64,000 nt of DNA from Oopsacas minuta (lineage: Eukaryota > Porifera > Hexactinellida > Lyssacinosida > Leucopsacidae): assembly GCA_024704765.1 (NCBI GenBank), contig JAKMXF010000321.1, positions 496,001 to 560,000 of the forward strand. The letters are read 5' to 3'. Below are positions 24,501-34,044 of this stretch, in pieces; positions within the stretch are counted from its first letter, which is position 1, and each line of letters opens with the position of its first letter. Made by a program: the position numbers and the translations under genes. The notes beneath the pieces were generated by a model that searched no databases, was not told the origin of the DNA, and worked only from the letters and a program-made list of their open reading frames with translations.

Positions 24501-26742
24501 GATAATTCCTGCGTGGGTTATATCATGAAAGACACGTAGATTACAACAACAATGTTAGCTTTCCATGATTTACTATTCATTAATTTTATACATACAGATT
24601 ACAATACATTAGTTTGTATGTGTCTAATGGTGTAAGCTATTTCTTGAGTCATATTTTTGCATAAATTACCAAAATCATACTACTCACTGAAAAAACATTA
24701 TTCCTTACTGATTTGTGTATGATATTAAAAAGCACATATGGTAAACTTTTCATATATATTGACAATAATTCAAAATAATTGATATTATAAGTTTTCCGTG
24801 TAAACTACACACCAAAAGCTCAATACATAAATGACCTCATATACGCCGATTCCATATTTATGACGGTGACTTGTTTTAGATAATTTCATGACACAGTCAC
24901 CACTACGAAATCCACTTAGTCATTTGCCACATTATTTGATTACCTCGTTTGTTACATAATTGTATACAGCTTCCTTTCTTCTCAAAACTCCCATTTGAGA
25001 AGAAAGGAAGCTGTATACAAATACGACTTTAATGTATTGATGCGTCTAGTTGCCTTATAGGTATTCTCGCTATAGACACTCACCCTTGACTTCCACACTA
25101 ATTGACTTATTTTGGCATAGAATTCTCATTTCAGGAAATACGTACTTCAACTGACTGCCTTATTATCTGAAATGAACTCATCGAATAGTGAAATCGTATG
25201 TATACAGCTTTCGTATTTTCGATGATAAGTCCCTGAATCAATACTGTATATTTTTAGCATATTCCAAACAAAGTGTATTGTAAACATTTTCAATAATACT
25301 ATTGATCACGTCAGTGATTATCTAATACCATTGGAATAAATTTCCTCTAATCAAACCTGCGATAAGAAAATAAATCATTACTGCTATTAGATGGCTAGGG
25401 ACGTATGCTTTCTGTAATGTGAGTATTGTATAAATACTGTATATAAGGCTTTATTGAGTACAATTGTAATAGTTGAAATTTCTTGCCTGTGATATAATGT
25501 CTGTTATAAAAAGACTTTACAATACTTTCAACCGAAATTCAAATAACCATAGCCATGGAAGGATTTCTCCACAACTTATCAAGAGTAGAAAAACGACCTT
25601 TTCGAGCTATTTAGAACAGGATAAAGTTGAAGTTGGTTTTGCAAAAGTTTATGACAAAGAAGCAAACTTAATTAAAGATCTCTCAGATGAATTTATCATG
25701 ATAGAAATCGAGAATGTACCCACATTAACGCCTCATAATATTGAATATGCATTATCACGTCCCCATTTTAAAACCACATCATCTGGTCGCAAAATTCGTA
25801 CACTTTCTCTCCCATCAACAGCATACACTGATTCACAGTATTGGTATTCGTTTATGCAATCAATGAGTGAACTGGGTAGCCATTGTTTAAGACATGATAT
25901 TTTGTTGAAAGATGATTTCATTGATCAGGAACCTTTCCTGTATATTGGATTACCAGCTATTGCAATATTTGACATGGTACAACGGTCATGTTTTATGAGA
26001 AGTTTTCCAATCGTGTTCCATAATGGTGTCACACTCGATTCAAGACATTGCCCTCTTAATGGCCCCGTTCCTTTCAAACTGTTTGAACTCTTCAAAACAA
26101 GATTCATGGACTTGAAACTTTCGTTACAAGAGATCGCTCTCATGAAGATAAAGCTCCTCTATTCGTCAGGAGAGAGAGATTATCCAGATTCGATGCAGTC
26201 AAACATTGAATTCGAAAGATTAGCTCATTTGAATGCATTCATTGCTGATATAATTTCAACTTCCATCGAATTGACACAACTCGCTTATTTCAAGGATAAT
26301 TTTGAAGAAAACGTAACTAAAAAGATACTTAAAAATAAATATTAAATATTAATTTCTTATTCATTCTTTGTTTGTTGCTGTTCTCGTTCAATCGTTGGTT
26401 TAATTGGTTTTGAATATAAATGCACTATTTTGTAACAACATATGATTAATGATGAATTCTTATTATTCAATTTAATGTAACCAACTGCGCCAATTAATAG
26501 TAAATAATTCAATGAGTTGTCGATAGAAATAGCCTACGTGCGAGACATACGAGTACGTTCTTGATAATTAAAATTCCAGGGAAATAATCTCTGACATGAA
26601 ACCAATAATATTACCTACATTATTACCGGTTTAGGCTTATCTTCACAGCAGAATGAGAGCACGAACTACTGAGTTTCTAAAAGTGATGAATAGAGCTAAA
26701 CCAGAGCCTCCTAAGAAAGCTGAGAAGAAAACTATCTCGTAA
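18531..26742 (+). CDS. ARPC2: Arp2/3 complex subunit 2 (p34-Arc)
   Basis: Structural subunit of the Arp2/3 complex that nucleates branched actin. Nine exons: 18531-18592, 18653-18687, 18749-18861, 19037-19133, 23241-23376, 23661-23754, 23825-23948, 24055-24155, 26635-26742. All phases match, giving 289 aa (human 300). Landmarks: start [124 protein letters not shown], and the C-terminal helix beginning [19 protein letters not shown]. Intron 4 (~4.1 kb including an N gap) and intron 8 (~2.5 kb) contain three complete intronless genes on the same strand. The CDS ends at TCG-TAA, where GTAAGT also forms a good donor, so a few alternative C-terminal residues are possible. Neighbour of WIP, another actin-nucleation gene. 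Confidence 0.93.
19201..20307. mobile_element. Foldback Tc1/mariner-like element containing an N gap
   Basis: 90-bp inverted repeats at 19201-19290 and 20218-20307 match with one mismatch seen. Ends TACAGCCAAGGGACAAAAGTATTCG / rev-comp TACAGCCAGGGGACAAAAGTATTCG resemble Tc1-type termini and carry the expected TA at each end. Next to the gap lies a perfect 30-bp palindrome (19313-19342). The arm continues in mirror order across the gap, so this is probably a short palindromic MITE (about 250 bp) rather than a 1.1-kb transposon. Lies in ARPC2 intron 4. Confidence 0.8.
19343..20217. other. Assembly gap (run of N)
   Basis: 875 undetermined bases inside the foldback element; any frame across it is meaningless. 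Size is probably an estimate, see findings. Confidence 0.99.
20894..21919 (+). CDS. NSDHL-like 3-beta-HSD/SDR dehydrogenase (nested in ARPC2)
   Basis: Extended short-chain dehydrogenase of the 3-beta-HSD family, closest in feel to NSDHL, the sterol 4-alpha-carboxylate 3-dehydrogenase. Intronless, 341 aa, in ARPC2 intron 4. Rossmann motif [16 protein letters not shown] at the N-terminus, then [67 protein letters not shown] and a C-terminal hydrophobic segment ([20 protein letters not shown]) that would anchor it to the ER, as in NSDHL. The active-site region reads [15 protein letters not shown]: the Lys is kept but the catalytic Tyr four residues before it is replaced by Ser. It may be an inactive or repurposed enzyme. 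Start at ATG 20894 is the first in frame. Confidence 0.8.
   Translation: MGKTKRREVCLVIGGCSFIGRHLVEGLVADGFQVKLLDSQSVCEIENVTFIQGDFCNRDELESALQGIDVVFHCVSVCSSDGNMQMVDRINIHGTRQLVEACNDTEVKKLILVTSCAIISDLGKHTRNGRECQPYAKRPFDHSFHTKVLQEQIVLRANSQSLLTTSIRLFAVFGPQPAGAISPHNLFSINSYKYAIGSGYNLSDFTYVGNVVHGLILASDHLYPSSPVCGQAYNITNGEPVSFNWLLNSVMEGLECDFPRKRFPFWLMFSFAFLLNIIYSIFSVCKLDFRTNLTLPSVNVAGKDSYYCIDKARAQLGYKPVYSLQQGLDITIQCIRVGQIQ
22248..22925 (+). CDS. Four-pass membrane protein with C-terminal PPxY (nested in ARPC2)
   Basis: Intronless, 225 aa, in ARPC2 intron 4. I do not recognise the family with confidence. About four hydrophobic segments (roughly residues 50-80, 92-115, 122-150 and 175-200) are followed by a short cytosolic tail ending [10 protein letters not shown]. 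The PPSY is a PPxY motif of the kind bound by NEDD4-type WW domains. Four membrane passes plus a C-terminal PPxY recall lysosomal LAPTM4/LAPTM5 proteins, so a LAPTM-like role in endolysosomal sorting is a reasonable guess, but no diagnostic motif confirms it. Confidence 0.6.
   Translation: MFSFYSDAHVLAMTLYAYEAISQYKLLILLFIPDNKMPLVYGGFPEPTLLVAFLVHVSLSLLCMAISIIKLIMFIAVLFDNNKDVSHNAVLYTEVISYLMPPLLLVVFLYSLSGYLALCFKFYLTSCFLVVISLFWHVMFLCFRIIDLFVYLYAWHCRNELETDQSGLCIYIAELNSLALLECIFYITMIIILGYISCHLYDNIRSVSESSHRNHRSPPSYNAIQ
24190..24367. repeat. pogo/Tigger-like MITE, rearranged copy
   Basis: CAGTCAACTCATGTTATATCG ... CAGGAGTTGACTG at 24190-24293, followed immediately by a second right end (AAGACTTCGATATATGTAACG ... 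GAGTTGGCTG) to 24367. It looks like overlapping or partly duplicated copies in ARPC2 intron 8. Confidence 0.65.
24960..25020. repeat. Perfect 27-bp inverted repeat with 7-nt loop
   Basis: Arms 24960-24986 and 24994-25020 are exact complements (TTGTATACAGCTTCCTTTCT... / ...AGAAAGGAAGCTGTATACAA) around the loop ACTCCCA. It lies in ARPC2 intron 8, about 480 bp upstream of the nested LBD-like gene. It could be a foldback element or a transcribed hairpin RNA. Confidence 0.85.
25440..25447 (+). promoter_or_regulatory. Possible TATA box of nested LBD-like gene 1
   Basis: TATATAAG lies 50 nt upstream of the ATG at 25497, inside ARPC2 intron 8. Position and sequence fit a core promoter that would let the nested gene be transcribed independently of ARPC2. 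AT-richness makes a chance match possible. Confidence 0.3.
25497..26345 (+). CDS. Nuclear-receptor-LBD-like protein 1, no DNA-binding domain (nested in ARPC2)
   Basis: Intronless, 282 aa, in ARPC2 intron 8. The C-terminal ~170 residues resemble a nuclear receptor ligand-binding domain, best with NR2A/HNF4. The helix 3-5 region is [20 protein letters not shown] followed by QRS. A strand region [10 protein letters not shown] is like HNF4's PRHCP. Helix 7-8 is [20 protein letters not shown] then KLLYSSG, in place of the receptor pattern FxxLxLDxxEyxcLKAIxLFxPD. The end helix is [20 protein letters not shown]. No zinc-finger DNA-binding domain is encoded here or in reachable upstream frames. It is a paralogue of the gene at 26966-27967. 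The family call is by eye and moderate; if wrong, it is an uncharacterised alpha-helical family. Confidence 0.5.
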   Translation: MSVIKRLYNTFNRNSNNHSHGRISPQLIKSRKTTFSSYLEQDKVEVGFAKVYDKEANLIKDLSDEFIMIEIENVPTLTPHNIEYALSRPHFKTTSSGRKIRTLSLPSTAYTDSQYWYSFMQSMSELGSHCLRHDILLKDDFIDQEPFLYIGLPAIAIFDMVQRSCFMRSFPIVFHNGVTLDSRHCPLNGPVPFKLFELFKTRFMDLKLSLQEIALMKIKLLYSSGERDYPDSMQSNIEFERLAHLNAFIADIISTSIELTQLAYFKDNFEENVTKKILKNKY

Positions 26743-26965
26743 GTATCTTTGATATAAAATCTAGGTAACATTATCTGCCTTTTGGGTAAATCTACACGCC
26801 CTATTAATCTTACGACAGAAATAGATCACAACGCAAGGGAAACTTCACAATGTCCTTTATTGGGTTAATAATTAATTAGAGATGTTAGTTCCTAGCACTG
26901 CTCATTATCTATAATTATTATCATTTTAGTATTGAAATAGTATATTAACACATCGTAATTAAAAG

Positions 26966-27967
26966 ATGGCCTCATTCTTTTCACGTGTGCTGGCTTCTGT
27001 TGGAAATAGTATCAATACATATACGGGGGAAGATAGCTACAAATTCGGTGACTTTTCTAGAGCTACAGCTAGTCGAGTGGGTACTGCAGTGAGACAGTAC
27101 ACTGGGAAGGATGAATATCAGTTTGGAGATGTTTCACGAGAAACTATTAGCAAATTGCATCAATTCAGAGAAAGGCACCAAACTCCCGCTATAGGCTACT
27201 TACGAGATAATGTATTAGGTTATACTAATAAGGATAGATATGTGCTTGGAGATATCACGCTGAGTACTGTGAGGAAATTTATTAATTTTATTCGGGAAAA
27301 TACAAGTTCAAACAGTAATTTAGTTTCCATTGAGAGTACTGATAATGCAATCGAGGGCTCAGATGAACTGATTGAAGTTCTTTCACGCGCTTTTTGGCTG
27401 CCTAATAAGCACGATGTAGATATAAAGTGCACTCAAATACAGCTTAAAGATGACGTAATATGGGAATCATTCTTCGTGATAGCATACGAGTTGAGTATTC
27501 AGTGTATACATTTGGGAGTTTTAGTTGTAGATGATTTCGCAGGTCTAGAACCGTTCCTATTCATCGGCCTACCCTCCTTAGTACTCGTAGAAGCTGTACA
27601 TCGTTCCATTGAGCATGAAGGAATAGTACTTGCTACAGGCACTGTGGTGACAGAGACGAATTGTCCTGATGGAGTTAAGAGCATGTTTCAAGCGATTGAT
27701 CGGTTTAAGAAGAAATTTTTGGAGTTAGACTTAAACACGTTTGAGTTAAGTTGGCTTAAATTGAACCTCCTCTTTACTACAGGCTGTGATAAGGAGCCCC
27801 CAGAACTGATTGCTAAAAGAGTTTCTCCTGATCGAATGGTGCGAATAAACGCGATTAAATCGGAAGTAATCGGGGTATCTATTCTCTTAACTCAAATGTT
27901 AATCTTTAAAGAGAAATTCGGTAGAGTTATGACTCGTGTTCTTGAAGATATTACAGAGAGTGACTAA
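26966..27967 (+). CDS. Nuclear-receptor-LBD-like protein 2 with YTG/FGD repeats
   Basis: Intronless, 333 aa, starting 223 bp after the ARPC2 stop. Residues 19-32, 45-58 and 86-99 are three copies of a YTGxDxYxFGDxSR motif (YTGEDSYKFGDFSR, YTGKDEYQFGDVSR, YTNKDRYVLGDITL), a repeat I do not recognise. Residues ~165-330 look like a nuclear receptor LBD: DDFAGLEPFLFIGLP, then EAVHRSIEHEGIVLATG, close to RXR's HRSIAVKDGILLATG, then FKKKFLELDLNTFELSWLKL (helix 7-8 pattern) and a C-terminal QMLIFKEKFGRVMTRVLEDI resembling helices 10-12. There is no zinc-finger domain. It shares EPFLxIGLP and the helix 7-8 block with the gene at 25497-26345, so the pair are tandem paralogues. Ligand and function are unknown. 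Confidence 0.55.
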   Translation: MASFFSRVLASVGNSINTYTGEDSYKFGDFSRATASRVGTAVRQYTGKDEYQFGDVSRETISKLHQFRERHQTPAIGYLRDNVLGYTNKDRYVLGDITLSTVRKFINFIRENTSSNSNLVSIESTDNAIEGSDELIEVLSRAFWLPNKHDVDIKCTQIQLKDDVIWESFFVIAYELSIQCIHLGVLVVDDFAGLEPFLFIGLPSLVLVEAVHRSIEHEGIVLATGTVVTETNCPDGVKSMFQAIDRFKKKFLELDLNTFELSWLKLNLLFTTGCDKEPPELIAKRVSPDRMVRINAIKSEVIGVSILLTQMLIFKEKFGRVMTRVLEDITESD

Positions 27968-28662
27968 AGCAAGATAAATATTCTTTTTATTCTATTTTAA
28001 TTCCTTCCCTAACTTCTGAAAATTTGATGTACTAAATATTTGATTCGTTGAATTTAGAAAATAATAATCTCAGTTATTCTTCCTTTCTATTTTAAGCCAG
28101 TGATAATGACTAATACCAAGAAAGTCTGTTATCGTAATTCAATTTGGCCTTTTTTGTATTTTAACTGTTTTACATTTGAACCTGTTTTGTCTAGGGGTCG
28201 CTCTATGCAACAGTACTGAAGAACTCTGACTTGGGAGTTTATCTAGAGTGAATATTAGATTGTTAATAATGTATGTAGAATGTGTGACGTCATAGTGTGC
28301 TATTAATAGATAGATGTATAGATTTATTTGTATTGATTATTATCTATAATATGAAAGTATATTCTTCTAGCTAAGGGGATATTCACATCCGTTTTCCTGA
28401 CTGTTAAATGCTTTAATAGTCTTGTTTCACTCTGAATTTTGCATTTTACGATTTCCAATTTTTAGGTGTTAAAACACGTTAAGATTGTACATACAGTAAA
28501 CTCCTGTTATACCTTTTATATTTATAGTATTCACTGGAGGCACTATAGTAAATATATTATGCTATCGGCACAGATTGTAATTCTATATTTTAGGATGATT
28601 TTTCCAATAATATAATAATTTTTACTAAACTAGCCACCTAAAAATAGGACTTCGCCTTAACA
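27968..28662. other. Intergenic region, no gene seen
   Basis: AT-rich. Near 28,498 there is a fragment of a pogo-like MITE end (CAGTAAACTCCTGTTATACC). Nothing else recognised. Confidence 0.5.
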
Positions 28663-31600
28663 ATGAAATTGTATTTGATATTTCTTCTTATTCTGATCTT
28701 CTCCTATTCATCACAAGCTCAGCAGTCAGAATCGTGTTATCAAGTCTGTACTTACACTACTGTATCAATACGTTGTGAGTTAAACCTAGAGAATGATACT
28801 AGTTGGGATACTTTCTTACAACTGGGCTGTTTTGATACAGAAGGACAACAGTTAGTTTTGCATTTGTATCCAAGTCCTGATGCTTCTACACTAGAAATTG
28901 AAGTTGATTTAACTCAGTATAATTATGATAGTCTATCTCTTGTTACTTATCTATCTGAGGAATTATGTACTGCTATCAATCATATACGATTAATCCAATC
29001 CACTGCAAATACGAATCTCACTTATCTGAGTATTCATGGTTGTTTCGAAGAGGCTAGTATTAGCGAATTTATAACAACCTTCCCTTCTGTAAATGAAATA
29101 AAGCTGCAACAATTAATTACAAACACAGATACGCTTGTAGGTTTTTGGAATGCTTTCAATGATTTGAGAGGCATTGAATTAACTCAGAATGTTATTTCAC
29201 GTTTTGATCATACATTACTTCAAAATCTTCACAAAGTAGAGCGATTAATCTTGAATTCAAATGAAATACTAAGTCTTGAGAATATTACTTTTTTACATCT
29301 TTCAACATTACAAAGAATTGAGCTAGATTATAATAAAATCAATCTAATTCACGATAAACAATTCTATAAACTACGTGAGTTAGAAATAATACAAATTCAG
29401 AACAATGAACTAACTTCACTGCCTAACACTGCTTTTGAAGAGTGCACAAAACTAACACAAATTTTATTAGAAGCAAATCCTCTTAATTGTATATGCAGTT
29501 TATCATGGGTCAGTACTGTTAACCGTTTGTATGCAATCGATTTCGGAGCTGCTACTTGTGAATACCCAGGCGGTCTTATCACTACAACTAGCCACTATTC
29601 AAGTTGTGTAGCTGATGATCAGGAATGTTTTGATCCAAGTATAGTGTGTGAATATGACTGTGTAAATACTGATTCTAGTTATTTCTGTGAATGTCTTCCA
29701 GGCTATGAACTAACTGATAATAATAATATTGACTGTATGGATATAGACGAGTGTACTAATGGTTATTGTCAACATTCCTGTGTAAATACTGAAGGCTCAT
29801 TCATGTGCTCTTGTAACACAGGTTACTATATATCTAATGATAATGTTACCTGTTTGGATATCAACGAGTGTGAGATGGGAGAAGTCTGTCTTTACGGTTG
29901 CGTGAATGCACTGGGTACATATTACTGTGAATGTGATAGTGGAAATGTTGGTGGTTGTATATGCGAGCCAGGTACAGACTACTGTATACACAATGAGATG
30001 TGTTTAACTGATCTTACTTACTGCTGTCCTGCTAGTGAATACTATTGCATTGTAACAGGCTGCTGTATTGATGATTCATTAACATGTCCACCTGTATTAC
30101 AAACGGATACATCTATGCATGTTGTGGTAGTAGACAGAGTTAATAAGTCTTCGCTAGTAATTACTATTACCGAGTTACCGAGTAATATAGTGTGTGAATT
30201 TGATATAGCAGATTACGTCAATATTACGAGTGTTGAGTATCAAAATTGTGATATTGAATGGGTAAACTGCTTAACTGAGGAGATAGATAGCTCCGAACCT
30301 TACAGTACTAATCATTCAATCACGACCCTACCCCAGTTTGTATTCTCACGCTGTATCGCTTATACCACATCTAGTGGTGTCATAGAAAGGATGTTTATAG
30401 TTACGCCTCACTTCTCATCAAATTACATAGCAACCCGAGCGCTTGAGTATAGTCCTGAAATCGTGTATGTACTAGCTAGTGATGGTTCATTCTGTTCTAA
30501 TAACTGTCCTAGCCTCAGTACTGATCTCGTTCTTAGTTCAGATACAACTTTAAGCCTGTCACCTTCTCTGCTTTCCATATCAATACAGGAATGTATGGAT
30601 TATTCTTCTATTTACGGGTTAAAGTATTCTCTCTATATGCTTGAAATTGAGTTTTTACGAACTTCAATTTTATTTGAAGGATATTACATTCTAAATATTG
30701 ATAATACAGATTTCGGTTCTACCACACAGGAATTTTCATTATCATATCCTGGAGACCAATATTGCCCTGCAGAATTCCTGCATGGTGTACTATGGGATGT
30801 AACATTACATGACATTATTACAGGTAAAAAATGTTCTGACGTGTTATCTAATGGAGATGACAGTGTTGGATTAACCAGGCTATGTAATGGATCTGGTTAT
30901 GGTTGGAGTAATGTTATTTCTGAGTGTTATTACCCTGTAGAAGATGGTACAGCATCAAAATCTGTAAGTGAAATATTTGAATATATTCTTATAAGTCTAC
31001 ATTTCTGATTGTGATTTCAATTAGATTTTGCAATTACAATTACACTAACAGTGACCATATATTTTCAATCACAATTACTATTCCCATAGAATATTAATTT
31101 CAATTACAATTATAACTGAACCCAACCCTGACACTGAATTCCATATATTTCACACTGTAAAGACAAAAATTATATGTTTGTAGACAAACAAGGTAGTTCT
31201 TACTCTCTCTAAAGAATCTTACTTATCATCTCAAGATGGTTCTTGTCCCCAATCTTCTAGTCTGCTTGAATATTATCAGAACGAATTCTCTTCTCTGTCC
31301 GTGTTGAAAACCGAGAGAATGGAATACTTTGATAGTTTATGGATAGAAGATCCAGGTTATTCCATACAGAGTATATTAGAACAAAAGTTATCAGTATTAA
31401 TATCTGCTAATTGTTATTCTAACTATTGGATCGGTAAAATTACACAAAATATTAATTTGTGTTCTTGTCAGACTGAGACAACAGATAGAGGGCATGGACA
31501 GATTGATGAATTATTTGTTTGTACACAACCTGCTTGCAACTGTACAGGTACAATACTATTAATAGGTTTTTGTTGTTTTTATATCATAAACAGAGGACTA

Positions 31601-33838
31601 ATTATATGAGTAATTTCCCCATACTCTTGTATGTATAGTAACAATGTATATTTTTGTGTAGAATCTGGTTGTCAATGTACAAGCATGTTTGCTGGTGATG
31701 GCGTATACTGTGGACTTGATGGTGACGATGATAATCAACCTATCGTAGATCTTCCTTGTTCAGATCCCAGCTGTATAGCTGATAACTGCCCAGAAATATT
31801 TAATCCCTATCAAGAAGATTGTAATAACGACAGTATAGGAGATGTTTGTCAAAATATTTGTTACGATGAAGTAGATACTACTTTTAATTTAACCTGGGTA
31901 TGTACATTAAAAGGTAATACAGCTAAAGCTAACTGTATTGGAGCTGGCCAGAAAGCATCTCGTTACTGTGAAGACAATGATTTGTGGTCAATTCGTATTG
32001 ATACATTTAATTGTACTTCTCAATCTTATTCTAATTTAACTGTTCTGAACAATACAGCTGCTTTGAGCTTATTAGCTGACGTCATAGCTCAGGAAACACC
32101 GGTTTATTCCGGTGACATAGATATCTCTGTGAACATACTCAATGATAACCTGAATAGAACTCAAGATCCTGATGAAACAGCTAAAATTACTGTAGTTGAT
32201 AATACACTCACTATTATTGATCAGCTGATCGATAAAGAAGTTATTGATATACTCGGACAAACCGAGTTAAAAATGCCAGTCGCTGAGAATCTCATAAAAA
32301 TCGTAGATACACATGCTATAAATATAGTATCGCAAAATACATCAGTCAAATTTAATAATTTTACAAACTTACATTTTGAAACTTTGGCTATTCAATCAGG
32401 ATCAAATCTATCTGAACCAATTAAGCTAGTAGCTGAGAATTTAGATTTTGATACTATGGAGGGAGACCAGCAACCTGAATTAACCTTACCAACTAGTCAA
32501 CTGAACTCTAATGAGAATATTGGTATTGTTTTCTTCGCTAAGAAGAATATAGGGAGTATATTATTTAAGTATGGGACTGATGTTACAGTTGGTAGTAGTG
32601 ATATTCCTTTGTCACATTTTAGTAACCTACAAATTGTCAGTCCTCTTATTTCTGCGCAAGTTTTAGAAGGCGATAAGAAAATAACAACTTTTGATGAGCC
32701 TGCACAGATTAAGTTACCATTGAGTGTGCCTCAATCTGCAAATACTTATTTCAAACGAACTTGTGTATCAATTACTCTAGACGATTCAGATACATTCTTA
32801 ACATGGAAAGATGATGGCCTTACTGAGAATATCCAAACTACGAACTTTGTAGAATGTAGTGCACTTCATTTTACATCATTCGCGGTTTTAGTCGCGATAA
32901 ACGGGCTTGAAAACCAAGATGCAGCACTCACTATAATATCCTATGCGGGTGTAGGTATTTCCATAATCTGCTTAGGTCTGTGTATATACATATACTTAGT
33001 ATTTGGTTTATCACTGTTAAAGCAAGCACATCACTTCACACACTTTAACTTAATTCTCTGTCTCTTACTGCTATTCGTATTATTCTCTATTGGCTTAGAA
33101 TTGCCTTATAGGGAAAATTTTGGTGAATATATCCCATGTAAAATCGCTTCTGGTTTGTTACAATATTTAGTACTGACTCTATTCGCCTGGATGTTAGCAG
33201 AAGCCGTTATAATATTGATACTCATGCAATGGCCATTTTATCAATTCAGTCTGAAATATGGTGTAATCGTATCAAGTATATGCTGGGTAGTACCAGGTAT
33301 CTATGTAGCAGCCTACACATATCCATTACAAAATTCTTTCCTTACTCCAACCTCCATGCCATTGAATAATACACAGAAGTCACCTGGCTATTGTTGGATA
33401 CAATCTAGAGACGAATATATGAATATACATAGACATAATCTGGTTGTAATAATTCCTATAATTGTTATTCTACTCGCCAATATTATTCTATTCGCGTATG
33501 TTATTACTAAAGCAGCTATTCTCTATCTAGGACAGAGGAGTTTTGATAAATTCACCCGCTCACGTAGAGCTTCTCTTAGCCTACTCAGATTATTCTTGGT
33601 CTTAACTCCTGTATTGGGATTTCTATGGATACTTGGACTCTTCAATTTTGACCCTGCCTCTCCTTTTGCATGGGTATTCACTATACTCGGGAGTCTACAG
33701 GGTTTTTTTATTTTATTTTTTGTTGTACTCATTAGGAAAGATATTCGTGATTCTATTATTTCAAGGTTTAATCGGATATATACTCGTACTATACCTGCTA
33801 CAGGGTTAAGCAGCATGAATTTTACTAGCAAATCTTAA
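28663..33838 (+). CDS. Adhesion GPCR with LRR, EGF and TSP3 modules
   Basis: Class B2 (adhesion) G-protein-coupled receptor of about 1,613 aa. Exons 28663-30963, 31184-31547 and 31662-33838; phases 0 and 1 agree. Order: signal peptide (MKLYLIFLLILIFSYSSQAQ); leucine-rich repeats ~105-275 with a Cys-rich cap (NPLNCICSLSW); EGF-like repeats ~320-435, two calcium-binding (DIDECTNGYC, DINECEMGEVC); a long unassigned region; one thrombospondin type 3 motif (DNCPEIFNPYQEDCN) near residue 930; a segment starting TWVCTLKGNTAKANC like a hormone-receptor motif; a GAIN domain; a GPS near 1285 (ECSALHFTSFAVL, predicted cut between F and T); then seven helices ~1309-1560. The GPS keeps the His-x-Thr core but lacks one of the usual cysteines. 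The module combination is unlike any vertebrate family I know. Confidence 0.88.
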
Positions 33839-33958
33839 CTTCTAGTATTACTCACTTATTATTTTAACACACGATATCCTTTATAATTTTATTATTTTAT
33901 TCTCATATAATCATATAATTATTATATTCTATATTCTATACGAATTAATTACTAAGTA

Positions 33959-34044
33959 CAGTCAGCTTCGAAGCTTAACGGACCGTGATAATTACTTCTA
34001 TAAGCGGAGTTTGATAAATCCGTGTTCGATATAAAGTGGTTGAC
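33959..34044. repeat. pogo/Tigger-like MITE, short copy
   Basis: CAGTCAGCTTCGAAGCTTAACGG ... AAGTGGTTGACT, about 86 bp; internal part deleted. Confidence 0.6.
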
